64,000 bases of DNA, taken from contig OX421966.1 of assembly GCA_949128115.1 (NCBI GenBank), positions 60,881,416 to 60,945,415 of the forward strand, written 5' to 3'. Positions 57,061 through 64,000 of the stretch are shown here, one piece after another (within the stretch, counting starts at the first letter, position 1; each line of letters opens with the position of its first letter). Origin of the DNA: Anaspis maculata (Eukaryota > Arthropoda > Insecta > Coleoptera > Scraptiidae). Below the pieces are notes generated by a model. That model was given only the letters and a program-made list of their open reading frames with translations. It was not told the origin of the DNA and searched no databases. A program made the position numbers and the translations under genes.

Positions 57061-60000
57061 ATGGCCGCAAAATTTAAGGAAAACAAAGCTGTGCGGGAGA
57101 GTTTGATAAACCAGCTGAATGAAATTTTGGAAATAGCCGAGAGTGGTCAGGAAGAGTTGCCCCTGAGGGCTTTGTTCAAGCGTCGGTTTTCGCGGACTCA
57201 AACTATTTTCGAAAAATTTGAAATAGTTCATAGCGCTATACTAGCTCACCTGGCGACGACAGTGGAACCTGATTTTAACGTCGAAGAAATTATTCGTAGG
57301 GACTTCGATAAAACCCTTTCCTCCATTGAGTTGCTTTATACAACTTGGTTCCCGGAAATCAATCGCGAGCTAGCTACCCCTAGTTCTTCTTTATCGTCGG
57401 GGTCTAATTTGAAATTGCCTAAAATTAGTCTGAAATCTTTCGATGGTTGCTTTTCAGAATGGACGGCCTTCAAACAATTTTTCGACAACGCGGTTCATGA
57501 CCAAAGTCAATTAACCAACATCTCAAAATATCAATACTTGATAAGTTCTTTAAAGGGTGAACCCTTGAATTTAATCAATTCGTTAACGCTTTCGGATGCT
57601 AATTATCCGATAGCTTATAAGACACTAACGGATCGTTATGAAAACAAACGTAAATTGGCGTCTTATTATTGGAACAACATCCAAAATATTTCGCGCAATA
57701 AATTCGAATCCGCGAAGCATTTGAGGGATGTTCTCGATAAATTTCGTGAAAATCGTTCGGCCTTGAAAGCCTTGCAACTCCATAATGTCGAAGATTTCAT
57801 GTGGGTACATACGCTTCTGGATAAACTTGATAGTGAAACTCGGCGAGCCTTTGAGTCTAATTTTCGTTCGAATGACCCCACTAAAATTCCTACATTTCTG
57901 GAGCTCTCTTCGTTTATCGAAAGCCAGTGTCAAGTACTGGACTCTATTGCAACCTCAGGTAATAATGCGAAAGGCCACTCGGGTCTACCGCAGCATAAAC
58001 AGCCGAATAAATACCTCAATCAAAACCAATCGCGATCGGCATTTTTTGTTTCAAATTCGGGACCTGCAGGTAAGGCTGAATGCGGTTTATGCAAAGAACC
58101 GCACTTTGTCGCAAAATGCGGAAAATTTCTTGCCAAAACACCATATGAGAGGTTTGATATAGCAAAGCAGAATAGACTATGCATTAATTGTTTGCGCTCG
58201 GCACATCAGCTTCGCGATTGTTCCTCCAAGGCAACATGTTCGTCGTGTAACGGGAAGCACCACCCGTTGTTGCACTTCGAGTTTTCTGGTCGGGACGACA
58301 GAACCAAGTCCAATAACGTTGTAAATCACCCTTCAACAACAGAAAATTCGGATAGGAAGAATGCTTCGCAGCTGACCGCAGTGACGGCTCTTACAAACCC
58401 GATAGAAAAAACTGCTGTATTTCTAACAACAGCCGTAATCGAGATTAGAGATGCGTATGGTAATTACCATAAAGTGCGTGCTCTTCTAGATAATTGTAGC
58501 GAAGGGAGTTTTATAGCGCGAAGTTGTTTAGCCAAATTGGGTCTGCGTTATACCCCTTCAAAACTGACGGTCCATGGTATCGACAATGGGTCCGCAGGTA
58601 TAACTTCGCCAGGAGAAGTCGAATGCAGTATACGTTCGGTCAACAACACAATGGCAAACAAAATCGTTCATTGTCATGTGTTACCTCAAATCGCTAATGC
58701 CACACCATCAGTACGTGTAGACAATCATTCGGATTGGAAGCACCTGATCGGATTGAAATTAGCGGATCCGGACTATTTTGTACCTAGTCAGGTGCAAATG
58801 TTATTGGGAGGTGATGTTTATGGAAGCCTATTGTTGCCGGGATTAGTGCAAGGTGATAGTGAAACCGAGCCCTCAGCTTTCAATACGCTCCTGGGATGGG
58901 TCGTTAGCGGGCCTTCGGGAAGTGGCCCCGTGCGAGAAATGACCACATGTTTTACACGCATTGAAAGCGACGATTGTCTTGAACGGTCGCTGAAGCGGTT
59001 CTGGGAGCTCGAGGAAGTTATTGAAAAACCGCCTACATCACCTGAAGATATTGCCTGCGAGGAAATCTTCACATCGTCGGTGACTAGAGACGAGACAGGT
59101 CGTTACTCTGTCAAGTTACCGTTTAAACAAAAGGAACCGATCGCATTTCCTGGGTCGAGAGATATCGCTCTCAACAGATTTTTGCTAATCGAAAAGCGGC
59201 TAAGTCGTGACCCCGAACTTCGCAGGGGTTACAATGAGTTCATGGAAGACTACCTGGCCTCGGGCCACATGTCAACTATGATTGAGCCGAAAACCAATGA
59301 TTCGTCGTATTTTATACCCCATCATTGCGTAATTAAGCCTGACAGTCCGACAACTAAACTGCGGGTTGTATTTGACGCTAGTTGTAAGGATTGTCGCGGG
59401 AAATCGCTCAACGACATGCTCTTTGCTGGCCCAACCCTTTTGAAAGATTTAGTTTCGATTGTTTTCAACTTTCGTTTGCATAATATTGTTTTCATGGCAG
59501 ATATTCGTCAGATGTTTCGCCAAATAAATATTGATCCCGAGCATCGTGACTACCAAAAAATTTTGTGGAGATTTTCACCAGAAGATCCGTTGAAGGAGTA
59601 CACTTTGAACACTGTCGCGTTCGGAGTGACTTGTGCTCCCTATTTGGCAATTCGGACTCTTCATCAATTGGCAAACGATGAAGAAACTCAGTACCCCTTC
59701 GCTGCCGAGATATTGAAATCCGACATTTATTGCGATGATATCGTAACGGGATCTGACACTATTGGCAACGCTTTCGAATTGCAACGGCAATTAATCGAAT
59801 TGCTAAAACTCGGACAATTCGAGTTGCGTAAATGGGCTTGCAATAGCCCTGCTCTTCTTGAACACCTTGAGCCATCATGTCGCCTCGATTCGCTAGAATT
59901 CGATGCGGAACAGCCAAATTCAACAGTCAAAGTACTCGGCTTGCGTTGGTTACCAGGCAAGGATGCGTTTTCGTTCAAGGTGCAACCCAGTTCTCGTCCT

Positions 60001-62262
60001 TGCACCAAACGAAACCTCCTGTCGGAGCTCGCGCGCATTTTCGATCCTTTGGGTTTTTTGGCTCCCTTGACTTTCTTTGCGAAGCGACTAATTCAAACAT
60101 TATGGTGTCTGGGCCTGTCATGGGATGAATTAGCTCCACCAGAAATTCTCCGCCGGTGGGAGGAATACAGCGCGCAGCTGGAGGACGTCTCAAAATTAAG
60201 AATTCCTCGGCATTGTTCAATAAACGCGTACGTTTCTTGCGAACTACACGGTTTCTGCGATGCCTCTGAGGCAGGCTACGCAGCCGTAGTTTACCTTCGG
60301 ATCGTTTCATCTGATGACGTGGAAACCAATCTCCTTATCAGCAAAACAAAGGTGGCTCCGTTAAAAAAGAGGCCATTGCCTCAACTCGAACTTTGTGGAG
60401 CGCAGCTTCTTGCAAAATTGCTGATGTTTGTAAAAGGGACTTATTCCACTAAATTGGAAATTTCGTCGATAACCGCGTGGTGTGATTCGACCATCACGCT
60501 TTGCTGGATTCGATCGCAGCCTATTAGGCTTAAAACTTTTGTGTCGAACCGCGTAGCATACATTCAAGACCGTGTTCCAGCTTCGAACTGGAGGCACGTG
60601 CCATCCAAGGAAAATTCGGCCGACGTTGCGTCAAGAGGTATGCTGCCGTCCGCGCTAATAGAAAATCAGTTGTGGTTTAAAGGCCCTTCCTGGCTTAAAA
60701 AACCGGAAGATCAGTGGCCGAATTTGAAGCTCTCTCCGTCGCGAGAGGAGCAAGAACTTATTGGTGAGGCTGAAAGAAATATAGTTCTAGTAACAAAACT
60801 TGTCTCTGAAGAAAATTCGTTGCTCGCATTGATCAATAATTCGTCGTCGCTTACCCGATTAAAAAATGCAACTGCGTATGTTTTGAGATTCGTAAATAGG
60901 AATCGAAAACGCAGTTACAATACGGGTCCTATCACTCGATTGGAGCAGGAAAATTCGTTATGTGCGCTGGTGAAAATTGTACAGCGCTCGACATTTTGCC
61001 ATGAAATCACGAAGCTCGCGGACAACCAACCAGGTGACAAAGCGTGGCGAAAACTTTCCTGCTTTCTAGACAGTGATGGGATTGTCCGAGTTGGGGGTCG
61101 GCTCGCCAACTCCAACTTAGCGTTTAACGCTAAACATCCTGCTCTTTTGCCCAGAGACAACAAATTGACAACGTTGATAATAAGGAACGTCCACGAGACT
61201 TATCTCCATGCAGGACTCAAGACAACCCAGTATTTGGTCGCTCAGAATTTTTGGGTTCTCGCAGCCAGTAGAGCGGTGCGTTCAGTTCTGTCAAAATGCA
61301 TCACGTGTTTCAAAAATAAGCCGGTAGCTGCTACACCACTGATGGGTGATTTACCGTCGAGTCGCGTTCAGCAGGGTAAATCGTTTGAATGTGTGGGTGT
61401 CGATTTCGGAGGCCCATTCACAATTACCATGAATAAAACTCGCGGTGGCAGAACTACCAAAGCTTATTTGTGTTTATTTGTCTGCCCTGCAACGAAAGCC
61501 GTTCATTTAGAAGTCGCTTCGTCGTTGTCCACCGAAGCCTTTTTAGCCGCTCTACGGCGCTTCATAGCCCGCAGAGGCCGATGCACGAAAATTCTGAGCG
61601 ATCGGGGAACAAACTTCGTCGGAGCGGCACGGCAACTTGGTAAATTGTTTGCCCAAGCCGCCGAGCTTGAAGCCATTGAATGGCATTTCAACCCCCCTTC
61701 AGCACCACACTTCGGTGGTTTGTGGGAAGCGGGTATAAAATCGGCGAAGACCCACTTGCGTAGAGTCGTGGGACTTCAGATTCTCACATTTGAAGAGTTT
61801 ACCACTGTGACGACTCAAATCGAAGCAGTGCTAAACTCCAGACCACTGTGTCCTGTTAGCACCGATCCCTCGGACATGTCGGTCCTCACCCCAGGTCATT
61901 TCTTGACTTTAGCCCCCCTTACTTGCTTGCCAGACCCTAACTTGGAGAACCTAGCCTTGAATAGACTTTCTCGCTGGCAACTGCTGCAGAGAATACACCA
62001 ATCGTTTTGGAAAAGGTGGCAATTGGAGTACCTCCACACTTTGCAGCAGCGTGCCAAATGGCACAAACCGTTGAAAAATTTGAAAGTGGGGCAACTCGTT
62101 CTGATAAAGGGAGAAGATGTCTCGCCATTGCAGTGGCCTGTAGGGAGGATTGAGTCAGTACATCCGGGTAAAGACGGTATAGTTCGCGTAGCTACAATCC
62201 GTACTACAAAGGGTACTTACCAAAGGCCAGTGGCGAAATTGTGCCCTCTCCCCACCGAGTAA
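57061..62262 (+). CDS. BEL/Pao gag-pol polyprotein, 1733 aa, intact
   Basis: One uninterrupted frame. Residues ~119-270 form the gag-like DUF1759 region (LPKISLKSFDG start). Zinc knuckles follow at ~341-353 and 374-387 (CINCLRSAHQLRDC, a CCHC). The aspartic protease region is near 477 (LLDNCSEGSF; the usual D-S/T-G is D-N-C here). The reverse transcriptase has MADIRQMFRQINI at ~812 and YCDD at 890-893. RNase H-like FCDASEAGYAA is near 1065. The integrase has an H/H/C/C zinc finger (H1378, H1383, C1413, C1416) and acidic triad D1448, D1514, E1556. A DUF5641-type tail ends the protein. Length and order fit a complete BEL/Pao pol. The product supports self-copying into the host genome. The start was chosen as the first ATG ahead of the gag homology. 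Confidence 0.96.
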   Translation: MAAKFKENKAVRESLINQLNEILEIAESGQEELPLRALFKRRFSRTQTIFEKFEIVHSAILAHLATTVEPDFNVEEIIRRDFDKTLSSIELLYTTWFPEINRELATPSSSLSSGSNLKLPKISLKSFDGCFSEWTAFKQFFDNAVHDQSQLTNISKYQYLISSLKGEPLNLINSLTLSDANYPIAYKTLTDRYENKRKLASYYWNNIQNISRNKFESAKHLRDVLDKFRENRSALKALQLHNVEDFMWVHTLLDKLDSETRRAFESNFRSNDPTKIPTFLELSSFIESQCQVLDSIATSGNNAKGHSGLPQHKQPNKYLNQNQSRSAFFVSNSGPAGKAECGLCKEPHFVAKCGKFLAKTPYERFDIAKQNRLCINCLRSAHQLRDCSSKATCSSCNGKHHPLLHFEFSGRDDRTKSNNVVNHPSTTENSDRKNASQLTAVTALTNPIEKTAVFLTTAVIEIRDAYGNYHKVRALLDNCSEGSFIARSCLAKLGLRYTPSKLTVHGIDNGSAGITSPGEVECSIRSVNNTMANKIVHCHVLPQIANATPSVRVDNHSDWKHLIGLKLADPDYFVPSQVQMLLGGDVYGSLLLPGLVQGDSETEPSAFNTLLGWVVSGPSGSGPVREMTTCFTRIESDDCLERSLKRFWELEEVIEKPPTSPEDIACEEIFTSSVTRDETGRYSVKLPFKQKEPIAFPGSRDIALNRFLLIEKRLSRDPELRRGYNEFMEDYLASGHMSTMIEPKTNDSSYFIPHHCVIKPDSPTTKLRVVFDASCKDCRGKSLNDMLFAGPTLLKDLVSIVFNFRLHNIVFMADIRQMFRQINIDPEHRDYQKILWRFSPEDPLKEYTLNTVAFGVTCAPYLAIRTLHQLANDEETQYPFAAEILKSDIYCDDIVTGSDTIGNAFELQRQLIELLKLGQFELRKWACNSPALLEHLEPSCRLDSLEFDAEQPNSTVKVLGLRWLPGKDAFSFKVQPSSRPCTKRNLLSELARIFDPLGFLAPLTFFAKRLIQTLWCLGLSWDELAPPEILRRWEEYSAQLEDVSKLRIPRHCSINAYVSCELHGFCDASEAGYAAVVYLRIVSSDDVETNLLISKTKVAPLKKRPLPQLELCGAQLLAKLLMFVKGTYSTKLEISSITAWCDSTITLCWIRSQPIRLKTFVSNRVAYIQDRVPASNWRHVPSKENSADVASRGMLPSALIENQLWFKGPSWLKKPEDQWPNLKLSPSREEQELIGEAERNIVLVTKLVSEENSLLALINNSSSLTRLKNATAYVLRFVNRNRKRSYNTGPITRLEQENSLCALVKIVQRSTFCHEITKLADNQPGDKAWRKLSCFLDSDGIVRVGGRLANSNLAFNAKHPALLPRDNKLTTLIIRNVHETYLHAGLKTTQYLVAQNFWVLAASRAVRSVLSKCITCFKNKPVAATPLMGDLPSSRVQQGKSFECVGVDFGGPFTITMNKTRGGRTTKAYLCLFVCPATKAVHLEVASSLSTEAFLAALRRFIARRGRCTKILSDRGTNFVGAARQLGKLFAQAAELEAIEWHFNPPSAPHFGGLWEAGIKSAKTHLRRVVGLQILTFEEFTTVTTQIEAVLNSRPLCPVSTDPSDMSVLTPGHFLTLAPLTCLPDPNLENLALNRLSRWQLLQRIHQSFWKRWQLEYLHTLQQRAKWHKPLKNLKVGQLVLIKGEDVSPLQWPVGRIESVHPGKDGIVRVATIRTTKGTYQRPVAKLCPLPTE

Positions 62263-62295
62263 AGGAAAAATGCATCGCATTTTTGGCGGCCGGGA

Positions 62296-62838
62296 TGTTC
62301 GGTGCCAAGTCAGTGCGGTATTAGTTTAGTTATACTTATAGTTCATCCATTATAATAATTGATAAGTGGTAATTGTAAATTCGTGTCGCGTTAATTATAG
62401 TATATTAGTTACACTTGTGAATTGTCTGCTTCCACCTAAAACTAAGTAGCATGGCTTCAACAAGTGGGGGTTAGGTACCTACCTAACACATGTGTGCAAC
62501 CCTAACCCACCCCCAAAGGAGCGGACCAGACTTCTTGGCCCGCATAGAAAAGAATAGAATCAATCGTTATACAGTCGTCGTCGTAGAAAGTCGTTTCGAA
62601 TAGACGTGTGTGCCACAATGACTTGATGTGTCCACGCGCTAATTATTATGAATTGTGCAACCCCTTTCGCATCCACCAGATGATCTACATAGGTAAGTCA
62701 TGTCTTCTGTAGATTTTAGTGTGGAAGTTGTTTTGTTTTGTTCGTTATTTGAGTCGTTTAGTAAAATCGGTCCTTCCAAGGTTTAATCATTCAGATTAAC
62801 CAGATGGACAAAGGCAGCATCGTAATTACTGCCGAACA
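62296..62838 (+). repeat. 3' LTR (543 bp)
   Basis: Same length as, and by eye the same sequence as, the 5' LTR. It is preceded by a short G-rich GGCGGCCGGGA, the only candidate polypurine-like tract, and lies 33 bases after the gag-pol stop. Confidence 0.95.
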
Positions 62839-63806
62839 CCTATATTGTAGAGCTTACTGCAGAGACGGCTGTGGCTGACAGTGTCAAATGCACGGCTGAG
62901 GTCAAATAGTATCGCCATAGCGCTTTTTTTGCCGTTTAGAGCATCATAGATAAATTCCAGTGCATCAGACAGTGCCGTCGTGGTGTTTTTTCCGGGCCGG
63001 AAACCGTGCTGGAAATCGCGCAAGAGGCCTCTATTGTTTAAGAATGATGAAAGTCTCTTGTAGTAGGCAAGTTCAAAAATTTTTGTGAATTGGCACTGGA
63101 CCGCAATCATTCGATAGTTGGCCACGTCTTGTTCAGAGCCCTTGTTTTTGAAGATGGGGACCGCTTTCGAAATCTTTAAACTTGATGGAAATTCGCCCGT
63201 CAAAAATGATTCATTAATCAAGTGCGAGAGCGGAGCCGATATCAAGGAGCTTACGTCCCGTACTATCCTACCATTGATATCGTCCACTCCCGGTGTCGAT
63301 TTGGAAGTGGTGCGTTTAATTATGGATTCCACTTCTCCGGGCGTGGTAGGATGAAGAAAGATGGTCCCGGGATAAATCGCTGAATTCGCATTTGTTGTTG
63401 CTGTTTTTGTGTTGCTCTTTGAAAGACCTGAAAAATACTTATTAAAAAGGTCGCTTTTTTCTTCATCTGTGGTAATTGTTTTATCGCCGTCAACAATATT
63501 ACCGATTTTCCGTCTATGCCCTTTACCCGAAATCTCATTTATTATTGACCAGCATTCTTTGGAATGATTAGATGCTTGTAGTATTCTATCATCATTGATT
63601 TTTCTTTTTGCGCGTGTTACCTCATTTTTGTAGAACTGTTTTAGGCTCTGATATCGGTACAAATAATTCCGACAATTTGTCTCCTTAGCCGTCTGAGACA
63701 TATGACATAGAAATTGATGTAATTTACGCAGAGCTGGTGTTAGCCAATTCTTTTTCTTATTTCCCACCCTCATTCGGCGTTCTCTAAAAGTACCATAATA
63801 GTGCAC
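62839..63806 (-). mobile_element. non-LTR retrotransposon, 5' part (pre-RT and RT N-terminus)
   Basis: - strand frame of about 320 codons with KKKNWLTPALRKLHQFLCH, ECWSIINEISG, TTSKSTPGVDDINGRIVRDV, the RT motifs NYRMIAVQCQFTKIFE, LRDFQHGFRPGKNTTTAL and AILFDLSRAFDTVSHSRL, up to the insertion point. It continues in frame with the piece at 54929-55957 across one copy of CCTAT. An in-frame stop lies just upstream (about 63830), and no endonuclease domain is seen in the last 190 bases, so the copy is probably 5'-truncated. Confidence 0.82.
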
Positions 63807-64000
63807 CTGGAGGATGGAGGCACACTACACTTCTCGTGTATTTCACTAATTTTCGGGGATGCTAAACGGCCCTGTTGTCGCTGAACGCCGTGATAGGTAC
63901 TAGGTACTGAAACGGTCCGTAAGGATACCCCTGGAAGCTGGGCAACCAGTAATACTCAATCGGAGGAAAAATCTTCAAGAGCCGTCAGAGCACCAAGGAG
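63807..64000. other. window edge, unrecognised
   Basis: About 190 bases with no endonuclease or other domain recognised. Could be the decayed 5' end of the non-LTR element or host DNA. Confidence 0.3.

Larger units (their letters stand above)
55958..62838 (+). mobile_element. complete BEL/Pao LTR retrotransposon
   Basis: 6881 bp: 5' LTR, primer site, leader, one gag-pol frame of 1733 codons, 3' LTR, with a CCTAT duplication outside. The LTRs are 543 bp each and look identical by eye, and the frame has no break, so the insertion is recent and may still be active. It lies inside a - strand non-LTR retrotransposon in the opposite orientation. No env-like frame follows pol. Confidence 0.95.

Noticed and set aside
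1..64000. CRISPR arrays or bacterial operons
   Set aside because: All periodic repeats are eukaryotic-style tandem or inverted repeats, and the genes are spliced.

Overview
The window is animal nuclear DNA, almost certainly from an insect. It has long AT-rich introns, canonical GT/AG splice sites, two recognisable conserved metazoan genes and many transposable elements. There are no bacterial-type operons or CRISPR arrays, and I found no convincing tRNA or rRNA gene. A short (TCAGG)n-like track at 31555-31591 matches the telomere repeat described in tenebrionid beetles, which is only a weak hint of Coleoptera.

Host genes. (1) A gustavus/SPSB-type SPRY-SOCS box gene lies on the + strand. Five coding exons (763-782, 15533-15794, 28093-28438, 32126-32386, 39585-39727) join in phase to 1032 nt (343 aa plus stop). 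A 3' UTR runs to about 41465. The product is the substrate-receptor class of Cullin-5/Elongin E3 ligases. (2) The 3' half of PIG-Q (GPI1) lies on the - strand, tail to tail with gustavus. Four exons (52711-52194, 51388-51196, 51139-51025, 50055-49871) join in phase to 336 C-terminal residues. Its 5' exons are not in the window or were not recognised.

Mobile DNA fills the introns and the space between the genes. Gustavus intron 1 holds CAGGGTG-ended foldback elements, a 51-bp hairpin tandem array, a near-perfect palindrome with hammerhead-like cores, and a foldback element inside GC-rich retroelement-like DNA. Intron 2 holds about 4 kb of degenerate tandem repeats split by a nested foldback element. 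Intron 3 holds a nested stack of inverted repeats. Intron 4 is rich in TGTCA/TGACA and carries four small inverted-repeat elements.

Between the two genes, 41.8-49.0 kb, lies a decayed Ty3/Gypsy pol. It is interrupted by 5.7 kb containing a 2.2-kb TA-flanked foldback that sits inside another inverted-repeat element. One PIG-Q intron holds a 629-bp inverted-repeat element. Upstream of the first visible PIG-Q exon is an 827-bp PIF/Harbinger derivative with a leftover transposase N-terminus.

The right end (54.9-63.8 kb) is a nested pair. A - strand non-LTR retrotransposon reverse transcriptase is split by an intact, apparently very young BEL/Pao LTR retrotransposon (55958-62838). That element has 543-bp LTRs that look identical, a 5-bp target duplication, a tRNA-Tyr primer site and a single uninterrupted 1733-codon gag-pol frame.

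I found no clear new enzymatic or defence system. The most interesting signals are the layered nested elements, the possible N-terminal extension of gustavus, the hairpin array, and the hammerhead-like cores in the palindrome.
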